Assembly (NCBI RefSeq): GCF_016908975.1
Contig: NZ_JAFBEX010000002.1
Span: 124,001-188,000, forward strand
Direction of reading: 5' to 3'
DNA length: 64,000 nucleotides
From: Neobacillus cucumis
GTDB taxonomy: Bacteria > Bacillota > Bacilli > Bacillales > Cytobacillaceae
The notes beneath the pieces are model-generated. The model made no database searches. It saw only the letters and a program-made list of their open reading frames with translations, and had not been told where the DNA came from. The position numbers were made by a program, and so were the translations under genes. Numbering within the stretch: position 1 is the stretch's first letter; every line of letters begins with the position of its first letter. This document shows positions 26,062 to 34,164 of this stretch, piece after piece.

Positions 26062-27234
26062 ATGAACAACACATGGAAAATTTACCTGTTAGCCCTTATT
26101 ACGTTCATGGTTAGTACATCAGAATACGTCATCGCAGGTATTTTGGATAAAGTTGCTGCCTCGAATCATGTTTCCGTATCGGTGGCGGGACAGCTAATTA
26201 CTGTATTTGCTCTTGCTAATGCGTTCGGATCCCCACTTGTTGTAATGGCGACGACAAAAATGAATCAGCGTAAGGTAATGATGCTTTCTCTTGTTCTAAT
26301 GGTAATCGGAAGCGTGATGACCACCACCCTTCAAGGCTTTGGTTTTCTTATCGTTTCCCGCATCATACTTGCTTTAGGAAGTGGTGTTTTTGCCATTGCT
26401 GCCAAAACTGCCGCAGCAAAACTAGCACCACCCGAACGACAGGCAGGGGCGATTGGCACCGTAATACTTGGGTTTAGTGCAGCCATCATCATCGGTGTAC
26501 CAATTGGCCGTGTGGTAGCCACAGCCTACGATTGGAAGCTAATCTTCGTGGGTATCGGTGTTCTCAGTTTACTGGCAATCTTCGTTATCATGCGAACGAT
26601 TCCTGCTACAAATTACGGGGGAGCTGTCCCTCTAGGCAAGCAACTCTCTTATTTAAAGCAACCGAAAATCTTAATGGGGCTCGGTGCAACGTTCTTTTGG
26701 CAGTTAGGATATGGGGTGATGTATTCGTATATTGCTCCCTTCTTATTAACTGTTACATCCATGAGCGGACGAGAAGTGAGCGGCGCCTTGTTTGCCTTCG
26801 GTATCGCTACCTTAATAGGATCCAAGTTTGGTGGATTCATGACGGATCGGATTGGTAATCACAGAACTCTTGTTGGTGGTTTGATTTTACACGTCATAGC
26901 TTTAGTGTTGCTATCTACTATTGCAAGTTCAACTTTTGTCGCCATTCCGTTGCTTATGCTTTGGTCGTTCTCGGCGTGGTCATCTGGTCCTGGTATGCAA
27001 TATAATCTGGTCTGGCTTGCTCCAGAGGCCTCAGGAATTATGCTTAGTCTATATGGTTCATTCATTCAGTTAGGCATAGCTGCGGCTGCCGGAATTGGAG
27101 GCATTGCCGTAAAAAGTACATCGGTGCAGGTTGTAAGTTGGATTGGTGCTGTATCGGTTGGAATTGCTGCAATTATCACAGCGGTCTCGTTTAGTCTTAA
27201 TAGTAAACCCGCTAAATACGAGAAAGTTGTTTAA
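26062..27234 (+). CDS. MFS transporter, DHA1 family (AraJ/YdhP-like)
   Basis: A 390-residue, 12-segment efflux-type transporter. Signatures include SEYVIAGILDK in the first segment, the motif A-like MATTKMNQRKVMM loop, and motif C-like GFSAAIIIGVPIGRVVA. It belongs with DHA1 drug or sugar exporters of the AraJ/YdhP/PbuE group. GAGGAGTGATTAGG lies before the ATG. It follows the tautomerase gene under the TetR-type promoter and precedes reductase genes, so export of a quinone-like or aromatic toxin is a reasonable guess. Confidence 0.88.
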   Translation: MNNTWKIYLLALITFMVSTSEYVIAGILDKVAASNHVSVSVAGQLITVFALANAFGSPLVVMATTKMNQRKVMMLSLVLMVIGSVMTTTLQGFGFLIVSRIILALGSGVFAIAAKTAAAKLAPPERQAGAIGTVILGFSAAIIIGVPIGRVVATAYDWKLIFVGIGVLSLLAIFVIMRTIPATNYGGAVPLGKQLSYLKQPKILMGLGATFFWQLGYGVMYSYIAPFLLTVTSMSGREVSGALFAFGIATLIGSKFGGFMTDRIGNHRTLVGGLILHVIALVLLSTIASSTFVAIPLLMLWSFSAWSSGPGMQYNLVWLAPEASGIMLSLYGSFIQLGIAAAAGIGGIAVKSTSVQVVSWIGAVSVGIAAIITAVSFSLNSKPAKYEKVV

Positions 27235-27255
27235 TCGATTGATGGAGGAGGTACT

Positions 27256-27615
27256 ATGACTAGAATAAGACTGATGCTTAATAACAAGGAAGTAATTGTA
27301 AAAATGTATGATAATCCAGCAAGCAGGGGTTTTTTAACATTACTTCCATTAACATTAAAATTAGAAGATTATGTGGGAAAAGAAAAAATTAGTTTTCTTT
27401 CAAAAAAATTATCCACCGAAGATGCAACGCCAAGCAATGTTCCTTCAATCGGAGATTTTGCTTATTATTCTCCTTGGGGAAATTTGGCTATATTCTATAA
27501 AGATTTTGGTAAAGCAGAAAATGGACTTATTGTATTAGGTAACATTGAATCTGGAAAAGAAGAGCTTGCAAGAATGACTAGTGATTTTACAGTTACAATT
27601 GAAAAAATTAATTAA
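27256..27615 (+). CDS. Cyclophilin-like fold protein
   Basis: A 119-residue protein of the cyclophilin_like family (small beta-barrel related to cyclophilins but without the catalytic Arg/Phe set). Seen features are NPASRGFLTLLPLTLKLEDY, where substrates of the fold usually show LLPLTL, and IGDFAYYSPWGNLAIFYKDFG. GGAGGAGG precedes the ATG. Such proteins are frequently encoded beside flavodoxins, CMD proteins and aldo/keto reductases in Firmicutes; their activity is unknown. Confidence 0.8.
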   Translation: MTRIRLMLNNKEVIVKMYDNPASRGFLTLLPLTLKLEDYVGKEKISFLSKKLSTEDATPSNVPSIGDFAYYSPWGNLAIFYKDFGKAENGLIVLGNIESGKEELARMTSDFTVTIEKIN

Positions 27616-28012
27616 TAAACTTAAAAACCAAACAGATAGTGCGAAGGAGAGGACAACTGTAAAAAATATAAATATCACAGTCGGTAATAAGTCATTTACC
27701 GCAACTCTTGAGGAGAACGATACGGCTAAAGCGCTAGTTAAACAGCTGCCGTTAACAGTTGATATGTCTGAACTCAATGGCAATGAAAAATACCATAATT
27801 TGTCAGGTAATCTACGCGCAGATAGGTCAATCAGTCCAGACAGGATCCATAAAGGCGATTTAATGCTCTATGGTAACAAATGTCTTGTTCTTTTCTACAA
27901 GACATTCAATACTTCCTACAGCTATGTAAAGCTCGGACACATTGAAAACACGACAGGTCTTACTGAATCCCTAGGTTCAGGTAGTGTAAAGGTTACATTT
28001 TCCGTCAGTTAA
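27581..28012 (+). CDS. Second cyclophilin-like fold protein
   Basis: Paralogue of the preceding gene: VGNKSFTATLEENDTAKALV, KQLPLTVDMSEL and IHKGDLMLYGNKCLVLFYKT. Placing the start is difficult. AAGGAGAGG at about 27644 has no ATG, GTG or TTG after it before the conserved core, so the only standard starts in frame (ATG 27581, TTG 27599) lie inside the upstream gene, whose stop is at 27615. Either translation is coupled with a short overlap or the original signal/start region has been lost. Related proteins often carry a lipoprotein signal, absent here. Confidence 0.65.
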   Translation: MILQLQLKKLINKLKNQTDSAKERTTVKNINITVGNKSFTATLEENDTAKALVKQLPLTVDMSELNGNEKYHNLSGNLRADRSISPDRIHKGDLMLYGNKCLVLFYKTFNTSYSYVKLGHIENTTGLTESLGSGSVKVTFSVS

Positions 28013-28044
28013 TAAATTTTAGACTTCTTAGGAGAGATTGTTAA

Positions 28045-28590
28045 ATGAAAACGTTAGTTCTTGTGTTTCACCCTGATATTACTAATTCTCGGATTAATCG
28101 CCGTTTGGCGGAAGAAATGGAGAAGCAGTCGAACGTTACTGTTCACCGAGTCTATGAGGCTTACCCAAATGAACAAATCGATGTGGCAGCAGAGCAAAGG
28201 CTATTGGAACAGCATGACCGTATGGTACTTCAATTTCCTTTCTATTGGTACAGCACCCCTGCTTTATTGAAAAAATGGGAAGATGAAGTCCTTACCTACG
28301 GATGGGCTTATGGAAGCAATGGGGATAAACTGCATAACAAGGAACTGCTGATAGCTGTTTCCACAGCTGGAACAGAAGAATATTATACGCCAACCGGCAG
28401 GCATAAATATACCGTTCCGGAGCTGTTACGACCTCTTCAGGCGACTAGCAACTTGATCGGCACCCGCTATTTGAGCCCATTTATAGTGTACGGAGTGTGG
28501 GAAATGTCCAACGAGCAGCTTGAGCAAAGTGCGAAAGATTACGTAGCTTATGCATTGAACAACGAAATAAAGGCTCTCGCGGTACGTTAA
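28045..28590 (+). CDS. NAD(P)H oxidoreductase, flavodoxin-2 family (YwrO/KefF-like)
   Basis: A 181-residue FMN-dependent quinone reductase-like protein. The FMN phosphate-binding start is VFHPDITNSRINRRLAEEM. The flavodoxin-2 signature QFPFYWYSTPALLKKWEDEVLTYG is complete, and the AVSTAGTEEYYTP loop follows. Length and motifs match B. subtilis YwrO (general stress protein 14). TTAGGAGAG precedes the ATG. It probably reduces quinones or nitroaromatics by two electrons, fitting the electrophile theme of the neighbouring genes. Confidence 0.9.
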   Translation: MKTLVLVFHPDITNSRINRRLAEEMEKQSNVTVHRVYEAYPNEQIDVAAEQRLLEQHDRMVLQFPFYWYSTPALLKKWEDEVLTYGWAYGSNGDKLHNKELLIAVSTAGTEEYYTPTGRHKYTVPELLRPLQATSNLIGTRYLSPFIVYGVWEMSNEQLEQSAKDYVAYALNNEIKALAVR

Positions 28591-28679
28591 CATTATTAAT
28601 AATGCTTAGGTTAAGCACATTAGATGCCACTTATACACACTTTGGAGGCAGTATTTTATCACTTAAAGGGGAAATACAC

Positions 28680-29405
28680 ATGGAAAGACCATATATAATC
28701 TGCCATATGTTAACTTCATTGGATGGGAAAATCATAGGAGATTATTTGAAGGAAGAACGAGCAGCGTATTTTACAGATGAATACGAAAAAATTCACGGAC
28801 GTTACGGATGTAAAGCATGGATGTGTGGAAGGGTTACCATGGAGGAACACTTTACTTTCGGACATCAATTAGATTTAAACCACGATAACATTCCGACGAT
28901 CCCCAGAACGGATTATGTAGCAAATCAAGATGTAAAAAGTTATGTCATAGCAGTAGACCCTACCGGAAAACTAGGATGGACAGAAAATTCAATTGCGCCA
29001 TGGAATGAGGATAGGTTGGAGGACCACATAATAGAGGTCCTTACAGAGCAAGTATCTGATGCTTACTTAGCTCATCTGAAAAAAATAGGTATATCTTATA
29101 TTTTCGGCGGAAAAGAACGATTAAATTTTACTGTTGTCGTGGAAAAACTCAAAAAACTATTTTCAATCGATGAACTAATGCTAGAAGGTGGGGGCTTTAT
29201 AAATGGCTCCTTATTGAATGAAGGATTAATTGATGAATTGAGCCTAATTTTAGTTCCAATTGCTGATGGGGCATCGAATTCAGTAACGCTATTTGAGACG
29301 AGCTCTTATCTAACAAAGCAGCATCCAGTAAATTTCTTCTTAAAGGAAGTTGAAAAACTGGATGATGGTGGGCTTTGGTTGAAGTATGTAGCAAAACGTG
29401 ATTAA
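28680..29405 (+). CDS. Dihydrofolate reductase-like / RibD C-terminal domain reductase
   Basis: About 241 residues. The start RPYIICHMLTSLDGKIIGDY is characteristic of RibD_C/DHFR-like NADPH reductases. GGKERLNFTVVVEKLKKLF and IDELMLEGGGFINGSLLNEG contain the NADPH-binding glycine-rich loop. The chosen ATG is preceded by AAAGGGGAAA; an upstream in-frame ATG (28602) has no such site. The substrate is not known. It stands between the quinone reductase and aldo/keto reductase genes and is probably cotranscribed with them. Confidence 0.85.
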   Translation: MERPYIICHMLTSLDGKIIGDYLKEERAAYFTDEYEKIHGRYGCKAWMCGRVTMEEHFTFGHQLDLNHDNIPTIPRTDYVANQDVKSYVIAVDPTGKLGWTENSIAPWNEDRLEDHIIEVLTEQVSDAYLAHLKKIGISYIFGGKERLNFTVVVEKLKKLFSIDELMLEGGGFINGSLLNEGLIDELSLILVPIADGASNSVTLFETSSYLTKQHPVNFFLKEVEKLDDGGLWLKYVAKRD

Positions 29406-29443
29406 CCACCGTTTAAAAAAATGAATAAATATTGGAGGGCATT

Positions 29444-30421
29444 ATGGAATTTCGTACAGTAGGAAAAACAGGAATTCAGGTTTCAAATTTATGTTTTGGT
29501 GCTATGTCTTTTGGCGGAGACGCTAATGATGAAACAGCTAAAGCCATGTATCAACGTTGTCGGGAAGCTGGTATCAACTTTTTTGATACGGCCGATGTTT
29601 ATGGACGTTCCGAGGGAATTTTAGGTGAATGCATTGCACATGAGCGTGATTCTATCGTCCTAACATCAAAAGTGTTCTGGAACACGGGGGCTGATGTGAA
29701 TGCGAGAGGCTTGTCCCGAAAACATATGATGCAAGGGATTGAAAATAGCCTGCGTCGTTTAAAGACGGATTATATTGATTTTTATTTCGTCCATGATTTT
29801 GATGAACTAACTCCAATCGAGGAATCGCTAAAAACACTCGATGACTTACAGCGCCAAGGAAAGATTCTTTACCCTGCAGTTAGCAATTGGGCAGCATGGC
29901 AAATCACTAAGGCATTAGGAATTTCTGCAAAAGAGCAACTTGCTCGTTTTGAACTAATCCAACCTATGTATAACCTTGTTAAACGCCAAGCAGAGGTTGA
30001 AATTTTACCAATGGCTACGTCCGAACAAATAGGAGTCATTACATACAGCCCACTTGGTGCTGGACTTCTTTCTGGAAAATATGGAGTGAATAAACGTCCT
30101 GAGCAAGGCCGCCTTGTCCAGAATGCCCGATACGGTGACCGTTACGGTGCTGATGAAGATTTTGTTACGGCTGAACGGTTCGCCAAATATGCACAAGAGC
30201 ATGATGTGAAACCTGCAACATTAGCAGTTGCTTGGGTAAAGGCTAATCCAGCTGTTACTGCTCCTATCATTGGTGCACGTAATTTAGAACAATTAGAAGA
30301 TTCATTAGCAGCGGCTGATTTTAATATGTCAGAAGAAATATACGCTGAAATTTCCAATTTATCAAGAACACCTTCTCCTGCAACGGATCGAACAGAGATA
30401 TTAACCGGTAAATGGAAGTAA
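29444..30421 (+). CDS. Aldo/keto reductase
   Basis: About 325 residues, TIM-barrel NADPH reductase of the YajO/YghZ/Kv-beta-like group. The catalytic tetrad can be placed: Asp in FFDTADVYG with Tyr 5 residues on, Lys in VLTSKVFW and His in YFVHDFDEL. The C-terminal cofactor segment is APIIGARNLEQLEDSLAA. The ATG after TTGGAGGGC is chosen; a TTG 12 bases upstream overlaps the ribosome binding site. Last gene of the redox island, followed by a terminator-like hairpin. Confidence 0.92.
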   Translation: MEFRTVGKTGIQVSNLCFGAMSFGGDANDETAKAMYQRCREAGINFFDTADVYGRSEGILGECIAHERDSIVLTSKVFWNTGADVNARGLSRKHMMQGIENSLRRLKTDYIDFYFVHDFDELTPIEESLKTLDDLQRQGKILYPAVSNWAAWQITKALGISAKEQLARFELIQPMYNLVKRQAEVEILPMATSEQIGVITYSPLGAGLLSGKYGVNKRPEQGRLVQNARYGDRYGADEDFVTAERFAKYAQEHDVKPATLAVAWVKANPAVTAPIIGARNLEQLEDSLAAADFNMSEEIYAEISNLSRTPSPATDRTEILTGKWK

Positions 30422-30793
30422 ACAAAACGTTTGATGCAACCTAAAGGAAGCCTAGCTCAGAATACTGGCAATCTTTCCTGAAGAAGCACCAATATCCCAT
30501 TTGTATTTGAAATGCCAAAAAAAGGTACCATTCCGTCACGTTTTCGATGATGGAATGGTACATATTATAATAGAAGAAAAACGATTTAAGTTGCACTCTT
30601 AATTAAAAATGCAATATAAATGTTCATTGGGAAAATAAGAAGGCGCTATCATGATGATTGTGTCTTATTTATTTTGATTTAATTCATACTTTACAGATAG
30701 GAATTATGGGTTTATAATAATATTAATCTAATAAACAAATTTAAAGTTGTTGTATTCAAGCGAAGTTTTTGTAAAACTAAAGGAGTGTTTCTG
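30422..30793. other. Intergenic region, no gene seen
   Basis: Contains a hairpin (GTACCATTCC at 30525-30534 with GGAATGGTAC at 30552-30561) that may end the reductase transcript. A second weaker dyad, AATAAGA/TCTTATT, lies near 30636-30672. The stretch before the FbpA gene is very AT-rich and presumably holds its promoter; I could not find a convincing Fur box. Confidence 0.5.
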
Positions 30794-30976
30794 ATGAGAA
30801 ATAACGATGAAAAAAAGCGGCAAAAACTTATCAATAAATTAATCTTTTTTAACGTATATAACAAAGAAGACCGACAGCTTTATGAATTGCCACTATCGAA
30901 ATTAGCGAATGAGTATAAAAGATATAAATTGCAAAACCATCCGCATGGTGAGTTTGGATCTATTCAGTGGGTATAA
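30794..30976 (+). CDS. fbpA: Fur-regulated basic protein FbpA family
   Basis: A 60-residue basic protein with the family pattern RQKLINKLIFFNVYNKEDRQ and LYELPLSKLANEYK. FbpA of B. subtilis is an adaptor of the FsrA iron-sparing RNA response. AAAGGAGTG lies just before the ATG; a GTG nine bases upstream is part of that site. No clear 7-1-7 Fur site was found upstream, so iron control is not visible here. A good terminator follows. Confidence 0.8.
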   Translation: MRNNDEKKRQKLINKLIFFNVYNKEDRQLYELPLSKLANEYKRYKLQNHPHGEFGSIQWV

Positions 30977-31002
30977 AATAAAAATGGTTACGGTATCTTT
31001 GA

Positions 31003-31034
31003 CTGTAGGTGTTTCCACACCTGCGGTTTTTTTT
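31003..31034 (+). terminator. Terminator of the FbpA gene
   Basis: CTGTAGGTGT and ACACCTGCGG pair (with two G-U pairs) around TTCC, followed by eight Ts. Confidence 0.85.
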
Positions 31035-31087
31035 GCAAAGAAATTAAGGAGTTCAATGTTAGGGAAGAAAGGAATCTTTTAAACTTG

Positions 31088-31516
31088 CTAATTGGAAGAT
31101 AGATGGTTTTTGAAGAATAAATGATCCCAGAGGGCGGCTAATAGGATCCCAACCGTATAGCGAATAAGATCCGCCGTTAGAAAGCCTTTGCCTAGCGCCA
31201 GAGCGCCAAGCCAATTACTGCGGATGTGATTGATCCAATTAGCTTGATACATTTGAGAAAATTCAATACCAAAGCTAAACAATAGACTGAACATGATACA
31301 TAGACTGATGGGCGTCCTTACAAGAAGGAAGCGAAAGCCAAAATAGACCATCATGGCCCACAGCGCATCACCAGCATTTTCTGCCAGAAAGAAAGGCAGA
31401 GCATAACTGTATTTTCGAGAAGCAAGTCCTAAAAAAATCATAGCAATCATATAAATGAGATAGGTTTTCCTTATGTTACGTAATTTGATATTGGATGGAA
31501 GTTTAGTCTTCAACAT
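31088..31516 (-). CDS. DUF2809 family membrane protein
   Basis: A 142-residue protein with four hydrophobic segments. It has the DUF2809 features LGLASRKYSYALPFFLAENA and GDALWAMMVYFGFRFLL. The function of the family is unknown; it shares topology with VanZ-like proteins. It stands alone on the minus strand. Confidence 0.8.
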   Translation of the reverse strand: MLKTKLPSNIKLRNIRKTYLIYMIAMIFLGLASRKYSYALPFFLAENAGDALWAMMVYFGFRFLLVRTPISLCIMFSLLFSFGIEFSQMYQANWINHIRSNWLGALALGKGFLTADLIRYTVGILLAALWDHLFFKNHLSSN

Positions 31517-31642
31517 AATAACTCTTTTAAAAAAATTATATATTTGACTCTATTATATCAGAAAAAGGTTAATGTTCGTTGCCATGAAGAGAAATTGAGA
31601 CAGAACGATAAGTTTTTTAAAAGAATTATAGAGGGTGACTAA

Positions 31643-32236
31643 ATGGATGCGATTGTCTTAGCTGCTGGATATTCCAGTCGAGCGGATGCATTTAAAATGA
31701 CACTACCAGTGGGGCAAAGGTCTGTCTTGGAGCAAACGATTTCTAAATTTGAAGGCATATGCAGCAAAGTCATTGTCGTAGCTGGGTTTAAAGCGGAACT
31801 CATCGAAGAGGAAATCGTGAAAATCTGCTATAAAAATGCCTTTTCATTTCAAATAAAGTGTGTTTATAATGAAAACTTTCATCAAGGAATGTTTACTTCG
31901 ATACAAAAGGGCTGTAACGAAGTAAAGGCTTCAGCCTTCTTTATAACACCCGGGGATTGTCCACTCGTAAAAAAAGAGACAGTTCAGCTAATAGCAGAAC
32001 ACAAAGGAAACGTAGTGATTCCAAGCTTTCAATATAAAGGCGGTCATCCTATTAAATTATCAAATCAAGTGAAACAGAATATTCTTGAAACCGGTTCAGA
32101 AAGTAATCTGCGTGCGGTACTTAATAGTTTCGAAAAGGAATACTTGAATGTAAATGACCCGGGAGTATTAATGGATATTGATACGCAAGGGGATTATCAC
32201 AAAGCCATTCAGTATTATGATTCAAAAACGGATTGA
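31643..32236 (+). CDS. MobA-like NTP transferase (PucB/MocA-type)
   Basis: A 197-residue nucleotidyltransferase. The nucleotide-binding start is AIVLAAGYSSRADAFKMTLP with the LAAG-x-S-R-x(n)-K pattern. TPGDCPLVKKETVQLI carries the metal-binding Asp, as in MobA-like proteins (GD-x-P), and GGHPIKL follows. In molybdenum enzymes PucB or MocA transfers CMP/GMP to molybdopterin. No xanthine dehydrogenase genes are nearby, so the acceptor is open. A molybdoenzyme relic lies at 63481, but far away. Confidence 0.75.
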   Translation: MDAIVLAAGYSSRADAFKMTLPVGQRSVLEQTISKFEGICSKVIVVAGFKAELIEEEIVKICYKNAFSFQIKCVYNENFHQGMFTSIQKGCNEVKASAFFITPGDCPLVKKETVQLIAEHKGNVVIPSFQYKGGHPIKLSNQVKQNILETGSESNLRAVLNSFEKEYLNVNDPGVLMDIDTQGDYHKAIQYYDSKTD

Positions 32237-32471
32237 TTTGGGTGGCAAGTTAGTACATTATGTGCTAATATAAAATTCCTTGGCAGGGGCAACAAAAATA
32301 GTTTAAAAGGAAGCAGGGGGCATGGTCCAATTTCGCTGCTTTTTTGTGTTACACAACAAAAAAACAAAGGGCACTATTTAAAATATTCGTCCATAGAAAT
32401 GGTGCTTTTAAAAAGCGTGAGCTTCAATGTAGGCCACTTTTCCTATTGAGGAGAAGGGTAAGTACAAAAAG

Positions 32472-32502
32472 AAAAGGATACAGTTGAATACTGCATCCTT
32501 TT
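32472..32502 (-). terminator. Terminator of the GH4 gene
   Basis: AAAAGGATACAGT and ACTGCATCCTTTT pair around a 5-base loop; T-run on the minus strand, just after the GH4 stop. Confidence 0.75.
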
Positions 32503-32510
32503 CATGTTTT

Positions 32511-33911
32511 TTAAGCATTAACTACTTCTTTAGATAAATCTCTAGCTATTTCGTCTTTTACAGTTACCCCTGCAGCCTCTAACTCGGCAATTTTTTTAGC
32601 AAATTGTGGAAGATATTTTTTATGCGCAATTAATAGTTCATCTAGCACACGTTTTGCTGTTTCGCCACTTGGAATTAACGGGTTGATGATAAAAGCTTGT
32701 AATGCTAGTGCGTAATTACCAGTTACGGCTGCTTCTTCGACGACTAACTCCATATTTTTCATTACTTGTAACCAGCCTCTTTCAGCAGGTTGAAGGGAAC
32801 CAAATGCTATCGGTCTAGCTCCTGCAGAGCCAATATAAGCAGATACTTCCACAACATCGTCTGGAGCAAGATCCGGAACAGCGCCGTTATTTTTCGTTGA
32901 AACAACAATGTGTGTATTTTTATTTCCGTAAATGGATGCAATAGTCTCACATGCTGCATCTGAATAGTGGGCACCGCCACGTTTAGCCAATTGTTCAGGT
33001 TTATGATCTAAGTTAGGATCTTTATATAATTCAAATAGCTCTGCTTCTGTTTGTTTAACTTGTTGCGCTCTTGTTCCAACGTTTGAATCGTTATATTCTT
33101 CAACCATATGGTTTAACATCTCTTCATAACGATAATAATAACGATGATAGCCACAAGGAATCAGATTCATCTGTTTCAATTGCTCTTTAAAGAATGGCAT
33201 AGCATGAATATTGGTAGGGATACCGGAATCACCATCATACATTTTATCAATGATTTCAGAAGTGATATCTTTCCCAGTTAAATCTTGAACTCGATGCCAA
33301 TGGAAATGATTCAAACCGGCAAAAGAATGGATTAACTCTTCTGGTTTCTTTCCTATTAATTTTGGTTCAGCGATGATGGCATTAACCGGCACATTACATA
33401 ATCCAATTACTTTTTCCCATTTACCATAACGAACAATAGCATCTGTTACCATTCCACTTGGATTTGTGAAGTTAATTAACCAAGCATTCGGACATAATTC
33501 TTTCATATCTTCCACAATGCTTAAAATAACAGGAATCGTTCTGAAGGCTTTGAAAATTCCGCCCGCACCATTTGTTTCTTGACCAACCATGCCATAGGAT
33601 AAAGGAATTCTTTCATCTTTAATTCTAGCATTTAGTAGGCCAACTCTAAATTGGGTAGTAACAAAGTCAGCATCTTTCAATGCTTCACGACGGTCTAATG
33701 TTAAATGAACTTTTACATCATATGGAGAAGCGTCCCACATTCTTTGAGCCATCTCACCAACGATTTCAAGTTTTTCCTTCCCAACTTCAATATCAACAAG
33801 CCAAATTTCTCTAATTGGCAATTCATCATATCTTTTAATAAAGCCTTCCATTAATTCAGGAGTATAGCTGCTGCCTCCACCAATGGTTACAATTTTTACA
33901 CCTTTTGTCAT
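32511..33911 (-). CDS. GH4 family 6-phospho-glycosidase (LicH/CelF-like)
   Basis: A 466-residue NAD+- and Mn2+-dependent glycosidase. The Rossmann start is VTIGGGSSYTPELMEGF. Metal ligands appear as Cys in LCNVPVNA and His in AGLNHFHWHRV. QETNGAGGIFKAFRTIPV is also a GH4 hallmark. The family uses an unusual oxidation-elimination mechanism on 6-phospho-alpha- or beta-glucosides; sequence resembles the 6-phospho-beta-glucosidase branch. Usual partners, a PTS EIIABC set, are absent here, so the phosphorylated substrate must come from elsewhere. The upstream palindromes point to control by the divergent RpiR regulator. Confidence 0.9.
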   Translation of the reverse strand: MTKGVKIVTIGGGSSYTPELMEGFIKRYDELPIREIWLVDIEVGKEKLEIVGEMAQRMWDASPYDVKVHLTLDRREALKDADFVTTQFRVGLLNARIKDERIPLSYGMVGQETNGAGGIFKAFRTIPVILSIVEDMKELCPNAWLINFTNPSGMVTDAIVRYGKWEKVIGLCNVPVNAIIAEPKLIGKKPEELIHSFAGLNHFHWHRVQDLTGKDITSEIIDKMYDGDSGIPTNIHAMPFFKEQLKQMNLIPCGYHRYYYRYEEMLNHMVEEYNDSNVGTRAQQVKQTEAELFELYKDPNLDHKPEQLAKRGGAHYSDAACETIASIYGNKNTHIVVSTKNNGAVPDLAPDDVVEVSAYIGSAGARPIAFGSLQPAERGWLQVMKNMELVVEEAAVTGNYALALQAFIINPLIPSGETAKRVLDELLIAHKKYLPQFAKKIAELEAAGVTVKDEIARDLSKEVVNA

Positions 33912-33960
33912 GATTATATTTCCTCCTTTTTTTTGCTGTGTTTACAAACAAGCAAAAAAA

Positions 33961-33981
33961 TTTGTAAATTTAATTTACGAA
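33961..33981. promoter_or_regulatory. RpiR operator candidate 1
   Basis: TTTGTAAAT-TTA-ATTTACGAA, a 9-3-9 dyad with one mismatched pair, 50 bases upstream of the GH4 start codon. It matches the second site's arms. Confidence 0.65.
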
Positions 33982-34116
33982 AAGGGGATTGTGATAAGTA
34001 ATTAAATGTTACTTCCACCTTTCATATCTGTAGTATAAAATAAAGAGAAATATATTCAATAGAATAAAGGAGAATTCATTCTTCATTTACATTTTCATTT
34101 ACAAAAACAAATCAAA

Positions 34117-34137
34117 TTTGTAAATGAAATTTACAAA
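34117..34137. promoter_or_regulatory. RpiR operator candidate 2
   Basis: TTTGTAAAT-GAA-ATTTACAAA, a perfect 9-3-9 dyad, 27 bases before the RpiR start codon. A related half-site run (CATTTACATTTTCATTTACA) lies just upstream at about 34084. Confidence 0.7.
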
Positions 34138-34164
34138 CTAGATTATTATTAGAGGTGATTACAT

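Noticed and set aside
30700-30793. Fur box before the FbpA gene
   Set aside because: The TTATAATAATATTAATC stretch has only weak likeness to the 7-1-7 consensus and such sequence is expected by chance in AT-rich DNA.
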